A stretch of 13,318 bases of DNA from Oscillospiraceae bacterium (GTDB lineage Bacteria; Bacillota; Clostridia; Oscillospirales; Oscillospiraceae): contig CACXBO010000144.1 in NCBI GenBank assembly GCA_902765975.1, positions 1 to 13,318 of the forward strand, given 5' to 3'. The position numbers and the translations under genes were made by a program. The notes below the pieces were generated by a model. The model made no database searches. It was given only the letters and a program-made list of their open reading frames with translations, and was not told where the DNA came from. Below are positions 1-8,009 of this stretch, piece by piece (the stretch's first letter is position 1; each line of letters begins with the position of its first letter).

Positions 1-1409
1 CCGAGACGCGATCTTATCTCCTTCAGGATGTTGTCCGCAATAAGCTTCTCCTGCTCGCCGAGCTCCAGACCCGAAACGAAGCTGAGCGCGGCGGCGACTG
101 AGAGGTCGCAGAATTCGGAAATGTTCTTCCCTCCGACCGTGACGGCGAGCATCTCCGGCTTTAATCTCCTGCCGCGGCACTCTGGACACTGGCACTCGGA
201 CATATACTGCTCAAGCTCCTGCCTCATGCTCTGGCTCTGAGTTTCACGGTAGCGCCGTTCGAGATTGTTGATTATTCCCTCGAAGGCCTGAGAGAAGGTC
301 CCGGTACCTCTCGCCGTGTCGTATTTCAGGCTCAGCTTCTCGCCCTTCGTGCCGTAGAGCAGAACGTCGACGACCTCGTCGGGCAGGTCTCTCACCGGTG
401 TAGTAAGCTTAAAGTGATATTTTTTCGAGAGCGCGTCGAAATACATGAGGGCAATGGAGTCCGTTTTGACTCTGCCCCAGCCGGACGCCTGAATAGCCCC
501 ATCCATGATCGAAAGGGACTTGTTCGGAATGATTATGTCCTTATCGACCATAAGCTGTGTGCCGAGCCCGCCGCATTTCGGGCAGGCGCCTCTCGGATTG
601 TTAAACGAAAAGGAACGCGGCGCAAGCTCCTCTATCGAAACGCCGCAGTCGTCGCAGGCATAGTTCTGACTGAACGTGAGTTCGCGCCCTTCGTCAGGCA
701 GGTCTATCCTGACGACGCCTCCGGCAAGGGCGAGAGCCGTTTCAAGGCTGTCGGTAAGCCTCTTTATTATCCCGCATTTGATGACGAGACGGTCCACTAC
801 TATGTCAATATCGTGTTTTTTGTTCTTATCGAGCCTAATATCCTCGCCGAGATCGTAGGCTATTCCGTCCACCCTCGCGCGGACGTAGCCGGACTTCTTC
901 GCGTCCTCAAGCGCCTTCGTGTGCTCGCCCTTTCTTCCGCGGACTATCGGCGCAAGAATCTGGATCCTGACAGCGTCGCCGAGCTCCATTATCTGATCCG
1001 CCATCTGATCGACGGTCTGCTGCTTTATCTCCTTGCCGCATTTCGGACAGTGCGGTATCCCGACCCTCGCCCAGAGAAGTCGGAGATAATCGTATATCTC
1101 CGTGACCGTTCCGACCGTGGAGCGCGGATTGGCGTTCGTCGTCTTCTGGTCTATGGATATTGCGGGGCTGAGCCCTTCAATATAGTCCACGTCGGGCTTC
1201 TCCATCTGCCCGAGAAACATTCTTGCGTAGGATGAAAGGCTCTCAACGTAGCGCCTCTGCCCCTCGGCATAGATAGTCTCGAATGCGAGAGACGATTTGC
1301 CCGAGCCGGAAAGCCCGGTGAAAACCGTTAGCTTGTCTCTCGGTATCTCAACGTCGATATTCTTAAGATTGTTCTCTCTTGCTCCCTTAACGAAAATAGA
1401 GCTCGCCAT
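1..1409 (-). CDS. uvrA: UvrA, excinuclease ABC subunit A (N-terminal half, cut by the window edge)
   Basis: This is the damage-recognition ATPase of nucleotide excision repair. It dimerises, loads UvrB at lesions and acts in the cytoplasm. About 469 codons are visible of a family length near 940; the rest lies beyond base 1. It starts MASSIFVKGARENNLKNIDV, with Walker A GLSGSGKS at about residues 32-39, the UvrA-typical block SPAISIDQK near 81-89, and a CPKC pair near 121-124. A zinc module with two CxxC pairs (CDDC, then CPKC) lies around residues 250-280, and another Cys-rich stretch (CQCPRC) near 410. The ATG at 1407-1409 is preceded by a run of seven G on the coding strand (1419-1425) as the likely SD, not a clean AGGAGG. 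The surface-protein gene ends 42 bases upstream on the same strand with no terminator between. I see no LexA box in that gap. Confidence 0.97.
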   Translation of the reverse strand, partial: MASSIFVKGARENNLKNIDVEIPRDKLTVFTGLSGSGKSSLAFETIYAEGQRRYVESLSSYARMFLGQMEKPDVDYIEGLSPAISIDQKTTNANPRSTVGTVTEIYDYLRLLWARVGIPHCPKCGKEIKQQTVDQMADQIMELGDAVRIQILAPIVRGRKGEHTKALEDAKKSGYVRARVDGIAYDLGEDIRLDKNKKHDIDIVVDRLVIKCGIIKRLTDSLETALALAGGVVRIDLPDEGRELTFSQNYACDDCGVSIEELAPRSFSFNNPRGACPKCGGLGTQLMVDKDIIIPNKSLSIMDGAIQASGWGRVKTDSIALMYFDALSKKYHFKLTTPVRDLPDEVVDVLLYGTKGEKLSLKYDTARGTGTFSQAFEGIINNLERRYRETQSQSMRQELEQYMSECQCPECRGRRLKPEMLAVTVGGKNISEFCDLSVAAALSFVSGLELGEQEKLIADNILKEIRSRL

Positions 1410-1451
1410 AGCGCAGCGCCCCCCCTGAGCCGAGTTTTCTTGTGCTTCTTA

Positions 1452-4355
1452 TCAGTTTTCTTTTCTCTTAGATAGCGCAGCAACGACTACTCCCGCCGCG
1501 GCGAGAGCTGCGGCGACTATCCAGAGCCAAAGGAGGCTGTCGTCTCCCGTATCCGCTCCGTAATCAAGCGACGTTTCTCCGTCGCCGATGTTCTCGTCCT
1601 CATCCGCCGGCTTCTCGGGCTTCTCGGGCTTCTCGGGCTCAACGGGCTTCTCCGGTTCAGCGGGTTCCTCCGGTTCAGCGGGTTCCTCCGGTTCTGCGGG
1701 CTCCTCAGGCTTCTCCGGTTCCTCGGGCTCCTCGGGTTCCTCGGGCTTCTCGGGTTCCTCAGGCGTCTCCGGCTCCTCAGGCTGTTCGGGCTCCTCAGGT
1801 TCAATGGGATCAGGCGCGGGAGGAATGGCCGTCCACTGCGCTCTCAGAGTTATGCTCCGGTAAATGGGCTCGGAGAAATCGTAGTCCTCGCCGTCAAGCC
1901 TCCAGCCGGCAAAAACAAATCCGTCCTTTTCGAGAGGCGCAGGCTCTGCCGCCCTTTCCCCGTAGGGTATATGCTGGTCGTCGGGCTCCGGAATTCCTCC
2001 GTCTTCTTCAAAGCTGACGATAGGCTCAACAAGAATATGCTCTCTTCCGGATACGAAGAGGATGGCCGCGCCGGGATCAACGTCGCGCGGCGCCTCGCTT
2101 CCTCCGCCCGCCGAATTATCCGCCGCTTCCGGCGCAGAAGGCTTCTCGTTAAGCCTCGCTCCGTCCATTGTGATTCGTATAATAAGCTTTCCGTCCTTTA
2201 CCCACTCATTCTCTCCGCCTTTTGGCCAGACGAGATCATATCCTCCGTCTTCCGTATCGGTGAAGGTCACGTTATCGGCGTCCGGCGCGGTGTCGTAAAA
2301 AGCCGTAGCTTGCGTTGCGGGAACAACGTAATAGTCCGGGGTAAGGGCTCCGGTCACCGTCGCCGTCGTTATATTCTCACCGTCCGGTTGGGCTATCACC
2401 CCGATAAAGCCCGAAACGCTCTCACTTCCGTAGACGAGAGGAGCGGCTGTGCAGTTAACGATAGTAACGTCGTCAGTTATAGCCGTGTTGTTATTTGCGG
2501 TCAGTATTCCCCAAAAACCCGCCGCATTTTTCCCGCCGACCTCGCAGTCGGAGGTGCAGCTTTCAAATACGCCTCGCTCGCCGAAGCCGACAAAGCCGCC
2601 CGCAGTGCCTTCAGCCACATATACGCAGCCCCTCGCGCTGCAGCTTTCGCAGCGAATAAGCGCGTCTATTTTTGTTGAAGTGGAATTCGAGTAATACGCT
2701 CCGGCATAGCCGACAAAGCCGCCCGCAGTAACGCGCGAGGTAATAGCTACGTCGGAAACACAGTTTGTCAGCGAAACGACTCCACTCGTTTTCGCCTGGC
2801 TTTGAACCTCGTTCCAAAGCGTTCCGATAAAGCCGCCTATCGCCTGAGACTCCGCAGATATTCCGCGGAGACTGAGAGTCCCGCTTGCCGTGCAGCCGGT
2901 AATATTGACCTCCGCGTCGGGAAGTCCGTTCGCAGTGGCTGTTCCCAGAAAACCGCCGACGCCTCTGCACTTTCCGACGGCTGTTATATAAAAATCGTTG
3001 ACCGAGCAGTTGCTGAGATTATCGAAGGTCAGATATCCGGCAAAGCCGCCAATGTTGTCGAACAGAACGTCTTCGGAAAGACCGTTTATTCTTACCCCTT
3101 TCACACTGCAATTCTGAAAGCTTGACTGGAAGGCATGGGCGCCGAAGCCGCCGACGCTGTGCGTTCTCGCCGAGCCGGATATTGTCACATTCTCAGCAGT
3201 GCAGTTCTTGACGTTGAGATAATTTGAAACTCCTGCAAATCCGCCCGCAACGTCAATGAGCCCTTCGCTGATTATAACCACCTCGGATACCGAGCAGTTT
3301 TCAACGTCTCCAACGAGATTATCCGCGACAGTCGAGGTATAGTACGCGTCGCCGTAAATGCCGGCGCAGCCGTTCGTTCTCCCCTTGCTTTCGATATACA
3401 CCTTCTCCGCTCGGCAGCCGGAAAAGTATACGTCACCGCGCAGATATCCGGTAATAGCCGCAACATCTCTCGTCGCGATAACAGAGCTCGAGCTGTCCTC
3501 TCCCGTAAAGCTCGCTCCGTATTCGTTGTTCTCCGCGAGCACGCTGCAGTTTTCAATCCTGCCTCCGTTTACATATCCGACCAGCGCGGCGACGGCGTAT
3601 AATCTTGCCGCCTTTGCGGTGTAATCATAGACCTTACAGTTTTTTATAATTCCGAGGCTCGTGCCTGCAATCGCGCCTGACTGCTGCAGAAGTCCGCCGG
3701 GAAAGCTGAAGCTCGCGCCTTTTACCGTACAGTTCTCTATAGAGCCCGTTGCGACTGAATACCCGACCAAAGCTCCGACGTTCGCAACCTTGTCGCCTGT
3801 CGCTCGTATCTCCGCGTTCTCGACCTCACAGTTTTCTACCTTGCCCTTAAGTCCGTAGGCAAGCGTTCCGAAGCGTCGGATAGCAAGGTCGGCGGAGACG
3901 TTTAAAAACTTCAGGTTTTTGATCTCCGAGCCCTCGGCAGTGACTCCGAACAAGCCTGTGCCGCTGTCGTCCGCGCTTTCAAACGCAATATTTGCTATTG
4001 TATGCCCCGTTCCGTCGAATACTCCGGCAAAGCTCACAATACGGAAATCATTTCCTTCTCCCGTCCACTTCATTCCCTCAAAATCGAGGTCGGCTGTGAG
4101 CTTCACGGTTTTGCCCGCGAAGTCGGTCTGCGATATCGTCTCGCCGCCGTCCACGGTAACGTCGCCCCGCGAGAGCAGAGCAAGCTCTTTCAGCTCGCTG
4201 ACGGAGCTTATTTCCAGTTCCTCCGCCTCAGCGTCGTACCATGAATAAGGGGCAGGCTCCTGCCCCTCCTCCGCCAGCACGGTCGCAGGGATCGTGCCGG
4301 CGGCCAAGCAGGCCGCAATAAGCGACGCAAGCATATTTCTCAGTGTTTTTTTCAT
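1452..4355 (-). CDS. Secreted, membrane/wall-anchored surface protein with GLUG-type repeats, an InlB B-repeat and a Pro/Glu stalk
   Basis: A 967-residue exported protein, probably displayed at the cell surface; its ligand is unknown. Residues 1-28 are a signal peptide (MKK, hydrophobic core, TVLA then EEG). Residues ~80-690 hold many degenerate GLUG-like units, recognisable by recurring VGGFAG/IGGFIG turns and ENC.V/KNC.A/TNC strand motifs, which suggest a right-handed beta-helix. Residues ~775-840 form a Listeria-Bacteroides (InlB B-type) repeat ending FVFAGWRLDGEDYDF...ITLRAQWT. Residues ~845-916 are a Pro/Glu/Lys spacer. The tail has TGDD at 936-939, a hydrophobic segment at 941-961, then SKRKEN. 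This is the layout of a sortase substrate, but YGADTGD replaces LPxTG, so it may simply be a membrane anchor. A lipobox-like LIAAC at 12-16 is probably accidental given the C-terminal anchor. The SD GGAGG (4364-4368) lies 8 bases before ATG. Codon use resembles its neighbours. Confidence 0.9.
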   Translation of the reverse strand: MKKTLRNMLASLIAACLAAGTIPATVLAEEGQEPAPYSWYDAEAEELEISSVSELKELALLSRGDVTVDGGETISQTDFAGKTVKLTADLDFEGMKWTGEGNDFRIVSFAGVFDGTGHTIANIAFESADDSGTGLFGVTAEGSEIKNLKFLNVSADLAIRRFGTLAYGLKGKVENCEVENAEIRATGDKVANVGALVGYSVATGSIENCTVKGASFSFPGGLLQQSGAIAGTSLGIIKNCKVYDYTAKAARLYAVAALVGYVNGGRIENCSVLAENNEYGASFTGEDSSSSVIATRDVAAITGYLRGDVYFSGCRAEKVYIESKGRTNGCAGIYGDAYYTSTVADNLVGDVENCSVSEVVIISEGLIDVAGGFAGVSNYLNVKNCTAENVTISGSARTHSVGGFGAHAFQSSFQNCSVKGVRINGLSEDVLFDNIGGFAGYLTFDNLSNCSVNDFYITAVGKCRGVGGFLGTATANGLPDAEVNITGCTASGTLSLRGISAESQAIGGFIGTLWNEVQSQAKTSGVVSLTNCVSDVAITSRVTAGGFVGYAGAYYSNSTSTKIDALIRCESCSARGCVYVAEGTAGGFVGFGERGVFESCTSDCEVGGKNAAGFWGILTANNNTAITDDVTIVNCTAAPLVYGSESVSGFIGVIAQPDGENITTATVTGALTPDYYVVPATQATAFYDTAPDADNVTFTDTEDGGYDLVWPKGGENEWVKDGKLIIRITMDGARLNEKPSAPEAADNSAGGGSEAPRDVDPGAAILFVSGREHILVEPIVSFEEDGGIPEPDDQHIPYGERAAEPAPLEKDGFVFAGWRLDGEDYDFSEPIYRSITLRAQWTAIPPAPDPIEPEEPEQPEEPETPEEPEKPEEPEEPEEPEKPEEPAEPEEPAEPEEPAEPEKPVEPEKPEKPEKPADEDENIGDGETSLDYGADTGDDSLLWLWIVAAALAAAGVVVAALSKRKEN
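1609..1808 (-). repeat. Tandem repeat encoding the Pro/Glu stalk
   Basis: In-frame short repeats of 9 and 18 bases encode EEP, EKP and EEPAEP units of the surface protein. The clearest array is three 18-base units at 1654-1671, 1672-1689 and 1690-1707 (first two identical, third diverged). The flanks are 9-base units of the ttctcgggc type. Such arrays lengthen or shorten by slippage, which would change stalk length without breaking the frame. Confidence 0.85.
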
Positions 4356-4395
4356 TTTCCGCGCCTCCGAACTATATAACCTTATAGCTGATTAA

Positions 4396-4404
4396 ATAAT
4401 AGCA
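4396..4404 (-). promoter_or_regulatory. Extended -10 promoter for the surface-protein gene
   Basis: On the minus strand TGC-TATTAT (4404 down to 4396) is an extended -10 element with five of six consensus bases. No good -35 is present at 16-18 bases. The predicted start near 4389 gives a leader of about 33 nt that contains the SD. It lies in the 106-base gap after the hydrogenase gene, where I see no terminator. Confidence 0.5.
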
Positions 4405-4461
4405 TAAACCTGTTATCTATTGTGTTACATCTTCGTAAACATTCCGCTTGAACCAACGCCC

Positions 4462-5967
4462 TTACTGTTCCCCGGGCAGACTTCCGTCGCGCGACATAGA
4501 GAACTTGCCCATCGGGTATTTTTCAAGGTTTTCAAGTATCTTTCTTCCGTCCGCCTTCGAGAGAAGCTCGCCTCTCGCCTTTATTACAAGATTCTCGGTC
4601 TGGTGCTTTGACGGACCTCCCACGCAGCCGCCCGGGCAGATCATTCCCTCCACGAAATCCGCGTCAAGCTTTCCGGCCCGGAGTAGCAGCATCGCCTTTC
4701 TGCACTCCTCGCCGCCCGCGCAGGTCAGGACCTTGATGCCCGAGGTGTCCTCGCCCAGCTCCTTCATCGCCTCCATAACCGCTCCGGCGACGCCTCCGCT
4801 CCCTGCGAAGCGTTTGCCGAAAAGGGACGCCTCCTGATAAGGCTCGTCCACCGGCTCTATGGATATATCCCTTGAGTCGAGCAGGGCCACCATCTCACCG
4901 TAGGTGAGGGCGTAATCTGCGCTGTCCTTTATATTCGCGCTGCGCGTCTCGCTCTTTTTCGCTATGCAGGGACCTATGAACACCGTCACGCAGTCGGGAT
5001 CGAGATACTTGAGATAGCGCGACACGGCGACCATAGGCGAAACTGTCGTCGACTTGTTGTTTTCGTAAATCTCCGGGAAATGATGCCTTAGAAGCGAGAT
5101 AAAGGCGGGGCAGCAGGAGGTCGTCATCACTTTGCCCTCACGCCTTGCCTCGATCCACTCCCTTGCCTCGAAGGCCGCCGTCATATCGCCGCCGAGCCCG
5201 ACCTCTACCATATCGGCAAAGCCCGCCTTTTTTAGAGCGGCGCGGACTCCGGCCATCGTAATTTCGCGCCCGAACTGACCCTCGGTAGCCGGCGCGCACA
5301 TTGCGACGACGCGCCTGCCCTCCTTTATCGCGCGGATAACTTCGACCGCGTATATCTTCGAGCCAATCGCGCCGAACGGGCAGCTATGTATGCAGTGACC
5401 GCAGTGGATGCACTTTTTATCGTCTATGAGGCACACGCCTGCCTCGTCGTAGGATATGGCGCCCACCGGACACGCCTTTTTGCAGGGGCGCTCCTGGTGG
5501 ATTATCGCGCCGTAAGGACAGGCCTTCGCGCAGAGCCCGCAGGATTTGCACTTCATCGGGTCGATGCGCATTTTCGTGTCGCCCGGGGATATCGCCCCGA
5601 ACTTACACGAGTTAAGGCAGGGCTTTCCGAGGCAGAAGCGGCAGATATCGGTAACGAAATAGTCCTGTATCGGGCAGTCGTCGCAGGCGGCGGGTATGAC
5701 GGCGACGGTGTTCTTCGTCCCGTTTCTCGGCTCAGGGTTCAGTCCCTGCGCCAGCCTTATACGCCCGCGCAGTATCTCCCGCTCCTTATAAACGCAGCAG
5801 CGGTATTGCGCCTTCGGGCCGGGGCTCACGCCGTATACTATCTTCTCCGTCTCCTCCGGAGTCAGCCTTCCCTCCCATTCAAGGCGGCAAACCTCGCGCA
5901 GGATGAAATGCTTCAGCTCAACTATCTGCTTGTCGTTCGTTATCATGCTCCGCACCCACGCTTTCAT
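4462..5967 (-). CDS. Monomeric [FeFe] hydrogenase, group B type, with ferredoxin-like domains
   Basis: A 501-residue iron-sulfur enzyme expected to reduce protons or oxidise H2 with ferredoxin, in the cytoplasm. The N-terminus (LREVCRLEWEG, then SPGPKAQYRCCVYKER at ~48-63) is the signature of the group B1/B3 family. Four ferredoxin-like Cys motifs follow: C109/C112/C117/C121, C140/C143/C146/C150, C162/C166 and C186/C189/C192/C196, with an extra C95xxC98 pair. The H-cluster motifs are complete: L1 TSCCPAF (C285 proton relay, C286 ligand), L2 GPCIAKKSE (C334), L3 ICPGGCVGG (C444, C448). These assignments are by analogy with clostridial CpI. No HydE/F/G maturases or bifurcating partner subunits are adjacent. 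The start is uncertain: M1 would sit only about 11 nt after the predicted transcription start with no clear SD, while M8 (MITND, codon ending at 5946) is a plausible alternative. The function in vivo (turnover or H2 sensing) cannot be told from sequence. Confidence 0.93.
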   Translation of the reverse strand: MKAWVRSMITNDKQIVELKHFILREVCRLEWEGRLTPEETEKIVYGVSPGPKAQYRCCVYKEREILRGRIRLAQGLNPEPRNGTKNTVAVIPAACDDCPIQDYFVTDICRFCLGKPCLNSCKFGAISPGDTKMRIDPMKCKSCGLCAKACPYGAIIHQERPCKKACPVGAISYDEAGVCLIDDKKCIHCGHCIHSCPFGAIGSKIYAVEVIRAIKEGRRVVAMCAPATEGQFGREITMAGVRAALKKAGFADMVEVGLGGDMTAAFEAREWIEARREGKVMTTSCCPAFISLLRHHFPEIYENNKSTTVSPMVAVSRYLKYLDPDCVTVFIGPCIAKKSETRSANIKDSADYALTYGEMVALLDSRDISIEPVDEPYQEASLFGKRFAGSGGVAGAVMEAMKELGEDTSGIKVLTCAGGEECRKAMLLLRAGKLDADFVEGMICPGGCVGGPSKHQTENLVIKARGELLSKADGRKILENLEKYPMGKFSMSRDGSLPGEQ

Positions 5968-5985
5968 CCGTTTTTCTTATGACGT

Positions 5986-5994
5986 ATTATATCA
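5986..5994 (-). promoter_or_regulatory. Promoter of the hydrogenase gene (extended -10)
   Basis: On the minus strand a perfect TATAAT (5991 down to 5986) is preceded by TGA, giving TGnTATAAT. The -35 at 17 bases is weak (TTTATT at 6014-6009). Transcription would begin near 5979, leaving a very short leader to the first ATG at 5967. This bears on start choice. Confidence 0.6.
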
Positions 5995-6042
5995 CGTTTT
6001 TCCCGTTTAATAAAGGATAATTAGCCCGCACTGAACAGGGTC

Positions 6043-6071
6043 TTGCAAAATCCTTCCGGCGATGGTATAAT
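6043..6071 (+). promoter_or_regulatory. Strong sigma-A promoter of murA
   Basis: TTGCAA (6043-6048), a 17-base spacer, and TATAAT (6066-6071) with an extended -10 TGG just before it. The start is expected near 6078, giving a leader of about 88 nt. It diverges from the hydrogenase promoter with about 50 bases between the elements. A second TATAAT at 6090-6095 lacks a usable -35. Confidence 0.8.
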
Positions 6072-6166
6072 GCAGAATGAATTATGATGTATAATTATGC
6101 CGCCGCGGTTTTTGGGGCATACTATTATCGTAATGCGGCTTAAGACTAACCAAGGAAGGTGAGCCT

Positions 6167-7465
6167 TTGAATAAGTACGTTATACGGGGCGGTCGGCCTC
6201 TCAAGGGGCAGATCGAGATATCCGGCGCGAAGAACGCCGCCGTCGGCATGATACCCGCCGCCATTCTTGTGGACGGCGTATGCCGCATCGAGAATATCCC
6301 CCAGATTTCAGACGCAGTTATCCAGCTCAGCATACTGAAAAGCCTCGGCGCGGACGTTCGCGCCGTTACCGAACATACGATGGATATCGACTGCACCGGC
6401 ATCAAAAGCGCCGTTGCCGATCTCGATATGATGCGCAAGCTCCGCGCCTCCTACTACCTTATCGGCGCTCTCCTCGGCAAATTCGGCGAGGCTACGGTCG
6501 CTATGCCCGGCGGCTGCAACTTCGGCGGGGTCCGCCCGATAGATCAGCACGTCAAGGGCTTCACCGCCATGGGCGCGGACGTTGAGGTGCGAAACGGTCT
6601 CGTCGTCGCAAAGGCGGCGGGCGGAAAGCTCCACGGCGCGAACATCTACCTCGACGTAGTCTCAGTAGGAGCGACGATAAATCTTATGCTTGCCGCCGTT
6701 CTCGCGCGGGGCAGGACCGTTATTGAAAACGCCGCCCGCGAGCCGCACATCGTCGACGTTGCAAACTTCCTCAACTCGATGGGCGCGGATATACGCGGCG
6801 CCGGCACGAACGTCATTAAGATCAGGGGCGTAGAGCGTCTCTCCGGCGGCTTCTACTCAATCATACCCGACCAGATAGAGGCTGGCACCTATATGGCCGC
6901 CGTCGCAGGCGCAGGCGGCGAGGTTCTTATAAAGAACGTGATTCCCAAGCACCTTAGCTGCATAACCTCGAAGCTTGAGGAGATGGGCGTTGAGATAATC
7001 GAGGGTGAGGACTGCGTTCTCGTCCGCCGCCGCGGGGCTCTTCGCCGCGCCAACATCAAAACTCAGCCGTATCCCGGCTTCCCGACCGATATGCAGCCGC
7101 AGATGACGACCGTCCTCGCACTTGCGAAGGGCACGAGCCACGTCACCGAGGGCGTTTGGGACAACAGATACAAATACGTTGACGAGCTATCAAAGATGGG
7201 CGCGAACATCCGCGTCGACGGCCGCGCAGCCGTCGTCGAGGGCGTCGATCACCTCACCGGCGCTCATATAAAGGCCTGCGACCTCCGTGCGGGCGCGGCG
7301 ATGGTCATTGCCGGACTCTGCGCCGACGGAGTTACCGAGATTGAGGGCATTGAGTATATAGAGCGCGGCTATGAGAATATTATCGAGAAGCTGACCTCCG
7401 TCGGGGCCGATATACGCCCCGTTGAGGAGCCGGAACCCGAAGAAACAGTAAAAAGAGCAGTGTGA
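6167..7465 (+). CDS. murA: UDP-N-acetylglucosamine 1-carboxyvinyltransferase (MurA/MurZ)
   Basis: Transfers enolpyruvate from PEP to UDP-GlcNAc, the first committed step of peptidoglycan synthesis, in the cytoplasm. At 432 residues it has the normal length. Seen: the N-terminal GAKNAAVGMIPAAIL block with K22 and N23 of the active site; the catalytic loop PGGCNFGGVRPIDQH with C117, the residue alkylated by fosfomycin, so the enzyme should be sensitive; and YPGFPTDMQPQ carrying the catalytic Asp. The start is TTG, supported by the SD AAGGAAGGTGA just upstream (6152-6162) and by the family N-terminus beginning at this codon. Firmicutes often carry two paralogues (murA and murZ); which one this is cannot be settled here. 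The gene is single, with its own promoter, and ends 8 bases before a strong terminator hairpin. Confidence 0.97.
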   Translation: MNKYVIRGGRPLKGQIEISGAKNAAVGMIPAAILVDGVCRIENIPQISDAVIQLSILKSLGADVRAVTEHTMDIDCTGIKSAVADLDMMRKLRASYYLIGALLGKFGEATVAMPGGCNFGGVRPIDQHVKGFTAMGADVEVRNGLVVAKAAGGKLHGANIYLDVVSVGATINLMLAAVLARGRTVIENAAREPHIVDVANFLNSMGADIRGAGTNVIKIRGVERLSGGFYSIIPDQIEAGTYMAAVAGAGGEVLIKNVIPKHLSCITSKLEEMGVEIIEGEDCVLVRRRGALRRANIKTQPYPGFPTDMQPQMTTVLALAKGTSHVTEGVWDNRYKYVDELSKMGANIRVDGRAAVVEGVDHLTGAHIKACDLRAGAAMVIAGLCADGVTEIEGIEYIERGYENIIEKLTSVGADIRPVEEPEPEETVKRAV

Positions 7466-7473
7466 AACGCAGC

Positions 7474-7508
7474 GCAGGGGAAAAATATGCTTTTCCCCTG
7501 CTTTTTTT
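7474..7508 (+). terminator. Rho-independent terminator after murA
   Basis: An 11-bp perfect stem GCAGGGGAAAA / TTTTCCCCTGC (7474-7484 and 7491-7501) with loop ATATGC, followed by seven T (7502-7508). The T-run ends only 9 bases before the rlmH start codon. Confidence 0.95.
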
Positions 7509-7517
7509 GAATGAGTT

Positions 7518-8000
7518 ATGCTGGAATTAACCGTTATTGCCGTTGGCAAAATGAAGGAAAAATACTATACCGACGCGGCCGGCGAATACCTGAAGCGTCT
7601 CGGAGCATACTCCCGCGCCTCCGTCGTCGAGCTCCCGGAGTCGAGGCGGCCGGAATCGCCCTCTCCCGCGGAGATCTCTATCGCCATGGAGAAGGAGGCC
7701 GACTCCATTCTCGCCGCCGTTCCGAAGGGCGCGGCTCTTATCGCAATGTGCGTAGAGGGGCGGGAGATGACGAGCGAGGAATTCTCCCGCGAGCTTGAAG
7801 GCCTCGCCGCTTCGGGCTTTTCAAAGCTCTGTTTCGTTATCGGCGGATCGGACGGGCTTTCGCAGAGGGTAAAGACCGCGGCCCGTCTTCGCCTCAGTAT
7901 GAGCCGCATGACTCTGCCCCACCACCTCGCCCGCGTTATGCTTTTGGAGCAGCTATACCGCGCGATGAATATATCGTGCGGCGGAAAATATCATAAATAA
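7518..8000 (+). CDS. rlmH: RlmH, 23S rRNA (pseudouridine1915-N3)-methyltransferase
   Basis: A SPOUT-family enzyme that methylates N3 of pseudouridine 1915 in helix 69 of 23S rRNA on assembled 70S ribosomes, using SAM. At 160 residues it has the family length. Seen: N-terminal LTVIAVGKMKEKYYTDAAGEY; the SAM-knot segment FVIGGSDGLSQRVK near residues 106-119; LSMSRMTLPHHLARVMLLEQLYRA; and C-terminal GGKYHK, close to the usual PYHK/R. The start is fixed by the family N-terminus. Its upstream region is unusual: no SD is visible, because the murA terminator T-run occupies that space, and no promoter fits between terminator and ATG. It heads a close cluster with the DUF2007-like gene (9-base gap) and pgcA. 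Confidence 0.96.
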   Translation: MLELTVIAVGKMKEKYYTDAAGEYLKRLGAYSRASVVELPESRRPESPSPAEISIAMEKEADSILAAVPKGAALIAMCVEGREMTSEEFSRELEGLAASGFSKLCFVIGGSDGLSQRVKTAARLRLSMSRMTLPHHLARVMLLEQLYRAMNISCGGKYHK

Positions 8001-8009
8001 GGTGATTTT

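Noticed and set aside
414..1235. A 273-codon plus-strand open frame over uvrA
   Set aside because: It lies entirely antisense to UvrA, which shows Walker A and zinc motifs; no SD or recognisable product.
1609..1808. Periodic array considered as a CRISPR-like repeat
   Set aside because: Units are contiguous, in frame and encode Pro/Glu; there are no unique spacers.
4310..4320. Lipobox-like LIAAC in the surface-protein signal peptide
   Set aside because: A better signal peptidase I site (TVLA) follows, and the protein has its own C-terminal membrane anchor.
6096..6121. Hairpin TATGCC / GGCATA in the murA leader, with TTTTT in its loop
   Set aside because: Only six base pairs around a long loop and no T-run after the stem; unlikely to be a terminator or a known regulatory RNA.
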